NCBI RefSeq assembly: GCF_025291715.1
Contig: NZ_JAMBIZ010000037.1
Span: 1 to 34,607 of the forward strand
Length of the DNA: 34,607 nt
Source: Metasolibacillus sp.
GTDB taxonomy: Bacteria; Bacillota; Bacilli; Bacillales_A; Planococcaceae
Direction of reading: 5' to 3'
The notes beneath the pieces were generated by a model. That model made no database searches. It was not told where the DNA came from and was given only the letters and a program-made list of their open reading frames with translations. Within the stretch, counting starts at the first letter, position 1; every line of letters starts with the position of its first letter. A program made the translations under genes and the position numbers. Below are positions 15,843 through 23,482 of the stretch, piece after piece.

Positions 15843-16925
15843 TCAATTGTTTCCGTATTGTGTAATGAGCACGACCATTTCATCAGGCGTTTTCGGGCGC
15901 TCCGCATCAGCCATGGCATCAATCATTTCATTTTCATGTGCTACGAGGTAACGCAATGCCTCGCTGAACGATTGCTTTGTTAAAGCCTCCTCCTCCAGCA
16001 CATGGGCAAACTTCTGCTTTTTAAATAAATTAGCATTTAAAATTTGGTCACCACGGCTTTTGCTAGCTGATAATGGAATGAGCAGCATCGGCTTGCGTAG
16101 CGCAAGAAATTCAAAAATAGAGTTAGAGCCAGCACGTGACACAATATAATCTGCGGCATGCAGTAAATCAGGCAGCTCTGTTGTCACATATTCAAATTGC
16201 TTGTAGCCTTGTAGGGCAGTTAATGATGTATCTACATTGCCTTTTCCGCATAAATGAATAATATTGTAGTCCACTAGCAAATCGGTTAAATTCATGCGTA
16301 ATGCCTCATTTAATACAACTGAGCCTAAGCTCCCCCCCATCACAAGCAATACTTTTTTGGACGTTTGCTCGAAGTGGCATAACGCTAAGCCTTTTTCTCG
16401 TGACCCTTCAAATAATTGCTGGCGAATAATGGAGCCTGTGCATGTCGCCTTGTCATTTGGTAAATGCTGCATTGTCTCTTTAAATACAGTGAAAATATGT
16501 GAGGCAAATGGCAATGCTAGCTTGTTTGCTAAGCCTGGTGTTACGTCCGATTCGTGCACAACGACAGGTACATTCGCTAATTTCGCTGCCATAACAACAG
16601 GAACCGATACAAAGCCTCCTTTTGAAAAAATAACTGCGGGCTTTACTTTGCGAATAATGGCAAAAGCTTGACTAATACCATATAAAACGCGAAATGGATC
16701 TGTAAAGTTTTTGACAGAAAAATAGCGACGCAATTTCCCACTTGAAATGCTATGATACGTTATTTCAGGGAAATTATTGCCGATTAATTCCTTTTCTATG
16801 CCATCATAAGAACCAATATAATGAACTTCATATCCTTCTTTTATTAACGAAGGAATAATGGCCTCATTCAGCGACACATGCCCTGCGGTTCCTCCACCTG
16901 TTAAAATAATTGTTTGTTGTTTCAC
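15843..16925 (-). CDS. murG: MurG-type N-acetylglucosaminyltransferase (stand-alone)
   Basis: 360 residues from GTG 16925, chosen because AGGGGA sits 7-8 bases upstream; a TTG seven codons earlier is possible. The GT28 family signature is present: N-terminal LTGGGTAGHVSLNEAI, FSKGGFVSVPVV (acceptor side), VVHESDVTPGLANK, and the C-terminal donor-binding ADYIVSRAGSNSIFE. MurG adds GlcNAc to lipid I to form lipid II on the inner membrane face. It stands alone, not in a mur/fts cluster, and the first motif reads HVSLN where classical MurG has HVTPN. It could be the main MurG or a second paralogue as some Bacillus carry. Confidence 0.88.
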   Translation of the reverse strand: MKQQTIILTGGGTAGHVSLNEAIIPSLIKEGYEVHYIGSYDGIEKELIGNNFPEITYHSISSGKLRRYFSVKNFTDPFRVLYGISQAFAIIRKVKPAVIFSKGGFVSVPVVMAAKLANVPVVVHESDVTPGLANKLALPFASHIFTVFKETMQHLPNDKATCTGSIIRQQLFEGSREKGLALCHFEQTSKKVLLVMGGSLGSVVLNEALRMNLTDLLVDYNIIHLCGKGNVDTSLTALQGYKQFEYVTTELPDLLHAADYIVSRAGSNSIFEFLALRKPMLLIPLSASKSRGDQILNANLFKKQKFAHVLEEEALTKQSFSEALRYLVAHENEMIDAMADAERPKTPDEMVVLITQYGNN

Positions 16926-17083
16926 ATCAATTCCCCTATCTTTCAAGCATATATTTAAACATTTTTCATTTATTTTTTATAATAAAACAATTTACAACAA
17001 CTTATTGTACTATATGCAACTTAAAAGATATAGATGATATAGAGAATTTTGCAATTATCGTCAAGTGCTACATATAGTGAAAA

Positions 17084-17116
17084 GGTGTTAAGAAAGGTTT
17101 GGCCTTTCTTAACACC
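17084..17116. repeat. Long inverted repeat in the gap between CAP-protein and murG genes
   Basis: GGTGTTAAGAAAGG (17084-17097) pairs perfectly with CCTTTCTTAACACC (17103-17116) around a 5-base loop. On the minus strand it is followed by CTTTTC, a weak T tract, so it may be a secondary terminator. Otherwise the 16926-17225 gap shows AT-rich promoter-like sequence and no gene. Confidence 0.65.
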
Positions 17117-17174
17117 CTATGCTTTAGATTATTTTGATGAAAATGCAACAATTCACTCATTAAAAATGAAAGAA

Positions 17175-17210
17175 TGTCGAAAAGCTACGCATTTGCTCGC
17201 TTTTCTGACA
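17175..17210 (-). terminator. Probable terminator of the CAP-domain protein gene
   Basis: On the minus strand, TGTCAGAAAAGC pairs with GCTTTTCGACA with a one-base bulge, just past the stop at 17226. The following sequence is only moderately T-rich (ATTCTTTCATTTTT). Confidence 0.55.
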
Positions 17211-17225
17211 TCCTTCCTTGATGCA

Positions 17226-17951
17226 TTATTTTTGAATAAATTGTTGTGTCCAGTAGTTACCGTTTGCTACATAACCAACACCAATATGCGTAAATTGTGC
17301 ATTTAAAATATTGGCACGGTGACCTGGTGAATCCATCCAAGCCTTCACGACTTCTTGCGGTGTGCGTTGCCCTTGTGCAATGTTTTCTCCTGCACTTTTA
17401 TACGTAATACCAAGTGCTTTCATGCGGTCAAATGGTGAACCGAATGTTGGGCTCGTATGTGAAAAATATTTTTTGCTTTGCATGTCCTGCGATTTTTCAC
17501 GCGCTGCTGCCATCAGCTGATCATCCATTTTAAATGGTGCTAAGCCTGCTTTTGTACGTTCAGCGTTCGTTAACTTGACAACCTCTTGTTCAAAGGCGCT
17601 AACGCTTGAATTTACTGGAGCAGATGGTTTTTCATTTTCTGTGTTTGATGGCTTTTCTGTAGCCGGTGGTGTTGTTGGAACAGATGGTTTTTCCACTACT
17701 GGTGGTGTTGTCGGAACAGATGGCTTTTCTACTACAGGCGGTGTTGGCACCTTGTTTGACCATTTGTTTCCTTGTTGTTTTGGCATAATGATTTGCCATT
17801 TATGATTTGACCATTTATATACGACTTGACAATTTGTTGCTTCCTTCGATTGTACTTGTTTCCCTTCAGAAACATTTGCTGATGCAGACGCCATTTGAAT
17901 TGGTGCTGCTAATAAAAAAGTTGCAAAAACGGCTGTTAATGTTTTTTTCAT
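17226..17951 (-). CDS. Secreted CAP/SCP-domain protein, YkwD-like, with Pro-rich repeats
   Basis: 241 residues. A Sec signal peptide (MKKTLTAVFATFLLAA, cleavage near MASASA) is followed by a short domain ending WSNHKWQIIMPKQ, then a 12-residue repeat (VVEKPSVPTTPP twice, then a degenerate third) encoded by 36-bp DNA repeats. The C-terminal CAP domain (about 118-241) is of the bacterial YkwD type: LTNAERTKAGLAPF, KYFSHTSP, GENIAQGQRTPQEVV, and SPGHRANILNAQFTHIGVG. GAAGGAGG precedes the ATG. The protein is exported and probably associates with the cell wall or spore. The biochemical activity of bacterial CAP domains is uncertain. Confidence 0.9.
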   Translation of the reverse strand: MKKTLTAVFATFLLAAPIQMASASANVSEGKQVQSKEATNCQVVYKWSNHKWQIIMPKQQGNKWSNKVPTPPVVEKPSVPTTPPVVEKPSVPTTPPATEKPSNTENEKPSAPVNSSVSAFEQEVVKLTNAERTKAGLAPFKMDDQLMAAAREKSQDMQSKKYFSHTSPTFGSPFDRMKALGITYKSAGENIAQGQRTPQEVVKAWMDSPGHRANILNAQFTHIGVGYVANGNYWTQQFIQK

Positions 17952-18226
17952 TTTGCAATTCCTCCTTCACGCAACTAAGCATACAAGCAAGAATCGCCGC
18001 ATTTTTCGCCAAGCTTTACCAATCTATCCATCTACATTAAAATTTACTGAAAAATCTATGTTCATTATCGCTTTAATGAGGAAGCATTTGCCACTCTATG
18101 AAACACTTACCCTTGAAAGGTGGTTGACAGTTTACAAATTAGAGAGTTATTTAGATGACATCAAGAAATAGCAGGCTATTAAAAATAACCAGATTACAAA
18201 AATCGTAATGAAGAATTTTTTCAATA

Positions 18227-19129
18227 CTACTCCTCTCCAATCACTTGAATGTTCGCAATATTTTCACCGATAATCACAAGCTTCGACTCCATTTTAATAT
18301 ACTCGGGCAGCCATTGCACCATGCCATATGCATATTGAAACAGCATCGGGTTGCGTACGCCTATAATCGGGACATAGCCCTTCATTCGATAAACAGTTTC
18401 AGGCAATGAGCGCACCCATGCCTCGAATTCCTCCTCGCTAAAGCTTTGTGTAAACTGGATTAAACGCGAGCCGAGATTGAAGCTCTCACCGATTTTTGCT
18501 GATACAATACTTTCCTTAGTAGGCTGCACCATCGACTGCATTTGCTGTAAAAACTTAATGGGCACGCGACCATTCGTTGTTTGGAGCAGCACCGCACGTG
18601 GATTAAAGCTTTGCAATTCATAGACAACCTGCGCCTGCTCTTCCTCTGTTAATAAATCAACTTTATTGGCAAGCAGTACGTGTGCATGGCGAATTTGTTC
18701 CATAAAAAGAGAGCGAGCCTGTGGAGATAATGTAGCGCGATTGAGCCAAAGCTTGCTATCTGCCACTGTCACAATACCTTTAATATTTAGCTGCTCTGCA
18801 AAAATAGGTGAAAATACTGCATCAAGCGCCTCTACTGGATGTGCTGCGCCTGTCGTTTCAATTAATAGCACATCAAACTGTTGGTCGAATAATAATGATT
18901 GAATTTGTGCCTCGGTCTTTTCCGCACCTGTACAGCAAATGCAGCCTTCTAGCATTTCTTTTAATGGAACATCCTCCTCTACTGCTTGCGAATCAAATGC
19001 TAGCTTGCCTAGCTCATTCATAATAACCGCAGGCTTCAGCCCTTGCTCCTTAAATTGGCGAATAACATCTGTTAATAGTGATGTTTTGCCACTTCCTAAA
19101 AATCCACTTAATAAATAAACATCCTTCAT
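18227..19129 (-). CDS. COG0523 family GTPase, CobW/YciC-like metallochaperone
   Basis: 300 residues, somewhat short for the family. The Walker A is GFLGSGKT (9-16), the metal-binding CxCC motif is in EGCICCTG (Cys63, Cys65, Cys66), Walker B-like LLIETTGAAHP, and the base-specificity motif NKVD (155-158). The C-terminal CobW_C-like region is present (MKGYVPIIG to the end) but lacks the His-rich stretch seen in many zinc chaperones. Members hand zinc, cobalt or other metals to client proteins using GTP. No Zur-like palindrome was seen upstream. AGAGGTG precedes ATG 19129. The metal cannot be assigned. Confidence 0.88.
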   Translation of the reverse strand: MKDVYLLSGFLGSGKTSLLTDVIRQFKEQGLKPAVIMNELGKLAFDSQAVEEDVPLKEMLEGCICCTGAEKTEAQIQSLLFDQQFDVLLIETTGAAHPVEALDAVFSPIFAEQLNIKGIVTVADSKLWLNRATLSPQARSLFMEQIRHAHVLLANKVDLLTEEEQAQVVYELQSFNPRAVLLQTTNGRVPIKFLQQMQSMVQPTKESIVSAKIGESFNLGSRLIQFTQSFSEEEFEAWVRSLPETVYRMKGYVPIIGVRNPMLFQYAYGMVQWLPEYIKMESKLVIIGENIANIQVIGEE

Positions 19130-19147
19130 TTTTTCACACCTCTAGAA

Positions 19148-19176
19148 AAAGGGCTGACCATATATGGCCGCCCTTT
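19148..19176 (-). terminator. Terminator of the S41 protease gene
   Basis: On the minus strand AAAGGGC (19170-19176) pairs with GCCCTTT (19148-19154); the loop contains a GGCCATATATGGTC near-palindrome that lengthens the stem. TTTTTC follows. It lies before the ribosome binding site of the COG0523 gene, so that gene needs a promoter there or readthrough. Confidence 0.7.
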
Positions 19177-19179
19177 ATT

Positions 19180-20691
19180 TTATTCTTTATCTGTTGCTTC
19201 TTCCGTTGTTGACTCTTTGCCAGTTAATAAGCTTTTCGCTTTTAATAGCTGCGGATCATCTGCGCGCAATTTTTCACGTAAAGCATCCATTAAGGCATAC
19301 GTTGTTTTGCCTGTTAAAATACCCGTTTCCTCTAGCTCACTTGCTTTTTGGAACTCCTTGACAGCAGCCTCTGTCTCTTCATCAAACAGATTATCTACTG
19401 TGCCTACTTGATAGCCTAGCACTTCAAGCATTTGCTCAGCTGCATTGACAAGCTTTGAGTTTACTTCTAATTTTAGCTCTTCCTTTGGATCAATGTATGG
19501 CAATGAAGCATATGGTGCCGTATCTACATCAACATCTGGCTCAATACCTTTCTCATTAATCCAAGTGCCATTCGGCGTTAGCCATTTACTCGTCGTAAAT
19601 TTCAAGTTCGCACCATCTGGTAAATCAGCCACTGTTTGTACAGTTCCTTTACCGAATGATGTTTTACCGACAACTTTCGCACCAGCTGACTCCTGTAATG
19701 CGCCTGCTAAAATTTCAGAGGCAGATGCACTACCTTCATCAATTAGTACAGTAACAGGAACATCGAATTTCTTGCCACCTTCTGCCACCATTGCCTCAGG
19801 GTCTCCTGTGCGACCTTGAATTAATAAAATTGGCTTGCCCTCTGGTACAAAGAAGTTTGAAATATCTAGCGCTGCTGTTAAATAGCCGCCTGGGTTTTGG
19901 CGCACATCTAGCACGACACCTTTCATCCCTTGTTGCTCAAATCCAGCTAAGCTACGTGCCACTTCTTCAGCTGTTTGCTCACTAAATGATGAAATTTGAA
20001 TATGAGCAATTTTATCATCGCCCATTTCGCCATGCACTGTTTCGATTGGAATATCATCACGGACTAGCTTCATTTCGATTGGCTCTTCATCTCCACGCTG
20101 AATCATTAGCGTCACAGATGTACCTTTTTCACCCCGAATTAGTAAAACTGCCTCTGAGGCGCTCAAGCCTTTTACGCTTTCACCATTAACGGATAAAATT
20201 AAATCCTTTGGTAAAATTCCCGCTTTTTCAGCAGGCGAGTTTTTAATTGGTGATACGACCATAATGTAGCCATCTCGCTCTTGAATTTCCGCACCAATTC
20301 CTTGGAAGCTTGAAGATAAGCTTTCATTAAAGTGTGCAGCTTCTTCGCTGTTCATATAGTCTGAATACGGATCGCCAAGCGCATCAAACATTCCGTTAAT
20401 TGCACCATGAATGACTTCCTCATCATCTATTTCAACATAATAATTTTCTTTTAATTCATCAAATGCATCATAAAGCTGTTTAAATTCTGTACGTTCAATA
20501 GGTACTTTAACTTCCACTATCTTTTCTTCCCCAAATGTTAAAGCAAAAATCGTTAACCCTGCTGTTACTAAAATTGTCAGGAACATCAGCATAATAAATT
20601 TAAACGGCTTAATTCGTATATATTTACCAGCAGGCTTCTCAGGCTGCGGCTGTATGTTTACCTGTTCCTCAGTTCGTTGTTGTTCATCCAT
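19180..20691 (-). CDS. C-terminal processing protease, S41 family (CtpA/CtpB-like)
   Basis: 503 residues from ATG 20691, preferred over an ATG six codons upstream because GTGGTGA lies at good spacing. A cytoplasmic N-tail is followed by one membrane span (about 29-54), a PDZ domain (about 125-195; GIGAEIQERDGYIMVVSPI, AEKAGI), the S41 protease core and a C-terminal peptidoglycan-binding-type domain (about 425-480). The Ser/Lys pair is intact: Ser323 in GSASASE and Lys348 in FGKGTVQ, with Gln352. It is an extracytoplasmic serine protease that trims C-termini of partner proteins; CtpB of B. subtilis works in sporulation signalling. Its substrate here is unknown. Confidence 0.93.
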   Translation of the reverse strand: MDEQQRTEEQVNIQPQPEKPAGKYIRIKPFKFIMLMFLTILVTAGLTIFALTFGEEKIVEVKVPIERTEFKQLYDAFDELKENYYVEIDDEEVIHGAINGMFDALGDPYSDYMNSEEAAHFNESLSSSFQGIGAEIQERDGYIMVVSPIKNSPAEKAGILPKDLILSVNGESVKGLSASEAVLLIRGEKGTSVTLMIQRGDEEPIEMKLVRDDIPIETVHGEMGDDKIAHIQISSFSEQTAEEVARSLAGFEQQGMKGVVLDVRQNPGGYLTAALDISNFFVPEGKPILLIQGRTGDPEAMVAEGGKKFDVPVTVLIDEGSASASEILAGALQESAGAKVVGKTSFGKGTVQTVADLPDGANLKFTTSKWLTPNGTWINEKGIEPDVDVDTAPYASLPYIDPKEELKLEVNSKLVNAAEQMLEVLGYQVGTVDNLFDEETEAAVKEFQKASELEETGILTGKTTYALMDALREKLRADDPQLLKAKSLLTGKESTTEEATDKE

Positions 20692-20793
20692 TACTTTCAC
20701 CACTCTCATTTTCCACTATGTACGGCACACTATACCTATCTTAACAGTTTATACAGTCTTCGAAAAGCTTAGACGTTTATTTTTTTATTTAGT

Positions 20794-20822
20794 TTCACAA
20801 AATGTGGAATTTTTTGTACAAT
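20794..20822 (+). promoter_or_regulatory. Sigma-A promoter of the 120-residue hypothetical gene
   Basis: TTCACA (20794-20799) and TACAAT (20817-20822) are 17 bases apart, each one mismatch from consensus. They lie about 43 bases before the ATG at 20865. Confidence 0.6.
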
Positions 20823-20864
20823 GATTCAATAAAGAAGGAAAACACATGCTACGGAGGCTCAATA

Positions 20865-21227
20865 ATGTTTAAAAATTTTCGTGAAGAAATGAAAAAGGAA
20901 ATAGCAATCGCTAAAGAAGATTTAGCGAAGGATACTTTTAAAGTCTGGCAAGTTGACTATAATGGACATGTCATTCGTGTTGTCAACACGATAGCAGAGG
21001 AAACGCTTGCGATTAATAATGAAATTGTTGACCGCAAAGGGCGTGACAGCATATTCAAGCAATGGATGCCTTTCGTTACACTGCGTGGTAAAATTACTGA
21101 ATCGGATGGTACTGTGTCAAAAGTAGCTGTAAAGCTCGGTGGATTGGTTACATTGAATTGCTGCATAAAAGTAAATGGTACAGTGCTGTTAAAAGAGAAA
21201 CATAAAATTCCACTAGGCTTAAAATAA
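20865..21227 (+). CDS. Hypothetical soluble protein
   Basis: 120 residues from ATG 20865 with GGAGG at 20853-20857. A charged helical N-terminus (FREEMKKEIAIAKEDLAKD) is followed by a beta-rich part (VWQVDYNGHVIRVVN, FVTLRGKITESDG, LGGLVTLNCCIKVNG, LLKEKHKIPLGLK). It has no signal peptide or membrane span. I do not recognise a family. Its stop is only three bases from the stop of the convergent DUF2238 gene, leaving no room for a separate terminator. Confidence 0.7.
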   Translation: MFKNFREEMKKEIAIAKEDLAKDTFKVWQVDYNGHVIRVVNTIAEETLAINNEIVDRKGRDSIFKQWMPFVTLRGKITESDGTVSKVAVKLGGLVTLNCCIKVNGTVLLKEKHKIPLGLK

Positions 21228-21230
21228 TAT

Positions 21231-21794
21231 TTACACTCGCTTGTTTTGTAACATACGGTCATGAAAGTGGCTTAGCAATAAAGTAGCTAAAATCGCTCCT
21301 AAAAAGGCAAATGTCATGTCCCACTGAGCATCCCATTTATCGCCCTGCATGCCGAGGAAATCCTTGGATGTTTTACTATGTGGCGCAATTTTTGTGCTCA
21401 GCCATTCAAGTATTTCATAAAGAGCGGCGATCGCTAACACTATACTAACTGAAATCGTTGATAGCCAAGCTCCTCGCGTTAGTGGTGTAAAATGCAATAA
21501 TATTTCACGCAGGACAATGGCAATAAGCCCTTTAAAAAAATGACCAAATCGGTCATAGTTATTACGCTTTAAATGAAATTCCTCCTGTAACCAATTGAAC
21601 AAAGGAACCTCCTCATACGTATAATGACCACCAATAAATGTAAGAATCGATAAAAAGGCAATGATACAGTAGGAGAATGTCGTAAAGCGAAATTTAGAGT
21701 AAGTGATTAGTAAAATAATGATTATCACTACAGCAGGGCCTACTTCAACAAGCCAACTTGTATAAGAAGTCACTATTAAAAAAAGTTTTTTCAA
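21231..21794 (-). CDS. DUF2238 (YjdF family) membrane protein
   Basis: 187 residues from a TTG start at 21794; AGGAGA overlaps the end of the upstream lipoprotein gene. There are five to six hydrophobic segments. The family signature is clear: FIGGHYTYEEVPLFNW, NNYDRFGHFFKG, REILL, YEILEWL, FLGMQGDKWDAQWDM. The function is unknown; the conserved His, Asp and Glu residues facing the membrane suggest an enzyme or metal site. It is translated in tandem with the lipoprotein upstream (6-base gap). Confidence 0.88.
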   Translation of the reverse strand: MKKLFLIVTSYTSWLVEVGPAVVIIIILLITYSKFRFTTFSYCIIAFLSILTFIGGHYTYEEVPLFNWLQEEFHLKRNNYDRFGHFFKGLIAIVLREILLHFTPLTRGAWLSTISVSIVLAIAALYEILEWLSTKIAPHSKTSKDFLGMQGDKWDAQWDMTFAFLGAILATLLLSHFHDRMLQNKRV

Positions 21795-21800
21795 ATCGGT

Positions 21801-22250
21801 TTATTCTCCTGGATACTTCTTAGTATAATATTCAATCCCTTGTGAATCTTTAATTGTTCGAGGTCCTACTTTTTCAAATGCTAACGTAAGTTCATCGTTA
21901 AGCTTTATATAATATTTTAAACCGTCTATTTTTATTTCAGCATTTTCATATATCTTTTCGAACCTTTTATGAGGTTCAGCTGATTCTTTTTCTAACACCA
22001 TATCTAAATCCGTTGTATCTATCGGTAGTTCCTTCAGCCATATCCCACTAATCATTACACCTGCATCTGTCCAAGTAATCAATTGATTCAATTTATTTAC
22101 GTAACCACTATGATAAAAATCCGATGCATCTGCTACCATTTCGCTATCCATATTAGTTTGCTCTTTAGTTGCTTTTTCTTCATCAGAACAAGCAATTAAA
22201 AAAGCACTTAATAACACTGTTGGCAAAATGCTAAAAAAATTTTTCATCAT
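21801..22250 (-). CDS. Hypothetical lipoprotein
   Basis: 149 residues. The lipoprotein signal ends in lipobox FLIAC (Cys21), followed by a charged linker (DEEKATKEQ) and a small domain with INKLN-like and WTDAGVMISGIWLKEL segments, ending EYYTKKYPGE. GAGGAATAG precedes tandem ATG codons (22250 and 22247). No family is recognised. It is probably co-transcribed with the DUF2238 gene immediately downstream and anchored on the outer face of the membrane. Confidence 0.75.
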   Translation of the reverse strand: MMKNFFSILPTVLLSAFLIACSDEEKATKEQTNMDSEMVADASDFYHSGYVNKLNQLITWTDAGVMISGIWLKELPIDTTDLDMVLEKESAEPHKRFEKIYENAEIKIDGLKYYIKLNDELTLAFEKVGPRTIKDSQGIEYYTKKYPGE

Positions 22251-22335
22251 CTATTCCTCCCCCTCCTATTCTATACGCTTCAAAATACAGAGGGTTTCAA
22301 AAAATTCAATTATTTGCTAAATTTTCTTAGTGCAA

Positions 22336-22372
22336 AACAAAAAGCAACCGACGTATTTTAGCGTCAGTTGCT
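22336..22372 (-). terminator. Terminator of deoD
   Basis: On the minus strand AGCAACTGACG (22362-22372) pairs with CGTCGGTTGCT (22343-22353), including one G-T pair, followed by TTTTTGTTTTG. It lies just past the deoD stop. Confidence 0.88.
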
Positions 22373-22394
22373 CTATTTTCTGTTACATATCTAA

Positions 22395-23099
22395 TTACTC
22401 TTGAATCGCTGCTTCAAGCGCCACAACGATCATATCATTGAAAGTCAATTGGCGTTCTTCTGCTGATGTTACTTCACCTGTTAAAATATGGTCAGAAACC
22501 GTTAAAATTGCTAATGCTTGGCGACCGTATTTTGCAGCTAATGTGTAAAGTGCAGCTGCTTCCATTTCAACAGCTAATACGCCGTAGCGTGCTAATTTTT
22601 CGTTTTGGTTTTCTTCTGAGTAGAACATGTCAGCAGTCATAACATTTCCTACTTTTAAGCTTAAGCCAGCTTCTTTTCCTGCATTGTATGCATTTAATAA
22701 TAAATCGAAGTTTGCGATTGGTGCATAGTCAATACCGTTGAAAATGATTTCGTTCATTTTCGAATCTGTTGTTGCAGCTTGTGCTAAAATAACATCACGC
22801 ACTTTTACGTCTTGTTGGATAGCGCCACAAGTACCTACACGAATTAATTTTTGCACACCGTACTCTGCCATTAACTCATTCACATAAATTGAAATCGATG
22901 GCACACCCATGCCTGTCCCTTGAACAGATATGCGCTTACCTTTATAAGTACCTGTAAAGCCGAACATGTTACGCACTTCGTTATAGCATGTTACATCCTC
23001 TAAAAATGTCTCAGCGATGTACTTTGCACGCAAAGGATCTCCTGGAAGTAATACGATGTCTGCGATTTCACCTTGTTTTGCATTAATATGAATACTCAT
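22395..23099 (-). CDS. deoD: Purine-nucleoside phosphorylase, DeoD type
   Basis: 234 residues from ATG 23099, supported by GGGGGA upstream and by the family N-terminus [20 protein letters not shown]; the frame extends ten codons further without support. Hexameric PNP motifs are intact: [13 protein letters not shown] (phosphate site), [29 protein letters not shown] (ribose site) and [10 protein letters not shown] (the Asp that protonates the purine). It cleaves purine (deoxy)nucleosides with phosphate for salvage in the cytoplasm. It is monocistronic with its own terminator. Length equals the B. subtilis enzyme within one residue. Confidence 0.96.
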   Translation of the reverse strand: MSIHINAKQGEIADIVLLPGDPLRAKYIAETFLEDVTCYNEVRNMFGFTGTYKGKRISVQGTGMGVPSISIYVNELMAEYGVQKLIRVGTCGAIQQDVKVRDVILAQAATTDSKMNEIIFNGIDYAPIANFDLLLNAYNAGKEAGLSLKVGNVMTADMFYSEENQNEKLARYGVLAVEMEAAALYTLAAKYGRQALAILTVSDHILTGEVTSAEERQLTFNDMIVVALEAAIQE

Positions 23100-23190
23100 T
23101 ACTATATCCCCCATTTCATCATTTCTCACTTCACATCATACTTGTTTTACGCTTTTTTCGCAAGGTTAGACGTCTTGCTTTTAATAATAT

Positions 23191-23415
23191 TTATTCACTA
23201 TATTTTTCTTCATATAAAGACCATAGTTCATCAAATATTGAGGCTGATAAAAGATCATCGCCTTGCATTTCAATATATTGTGATAATTCCTCAAAAGATG
23301 TCGACATTTTAGGAAAGCTGGAGTCATGAAAGCTAGCTTCTGCAAACTGCGCCTTTGCGTCATTCGCAGCTCCCCCACGGTATGTTAAAATGTAAGAATA
23401 AAATGATTTTTTCAA
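23191..23415 (-). CDS. yozE: YozE family (UPF0346) small protein
   Basis: 74 residues from a TTG start at 23415; AAGGAGAG sits about 8 bases upstream. The family pattern is clear: SFYSYILTYRG at the start, FAEASFHDSSFPKMSTSFEELSQYIE in the middle and FDELWSLYEEKY at the end. It is a small, acidic, all-helical cytoplasmic protein of unknown role. It stands alone, transcribed away from the chemoreceptor gene. Confidence 0.88.
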   Translation of the reverse strand: MKKSFYSYILTYRGGAANDAKAQFAEASFHDSSFPKMSTSFEELSQYIEMQGDDLLSASIFDELWSLYEEKYSE

Positions 23416-23482
23416 AAATTTCTCTCCTTTTTATTAAAATCTACTTCACAAAGCGTTTACATATAGGTAAACTGAAGTAAGA

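Noticed and set aside
17953-18171. Plus-strand frame in the gap before the CAP gene ending LTLERWLTVYKLESYLDDIKK
   Set aside because: The end looks protein-like, but no ribosome binding site precedes its starts and its upstream part overlaps the CAP gene's leader. At best it is a fragment.
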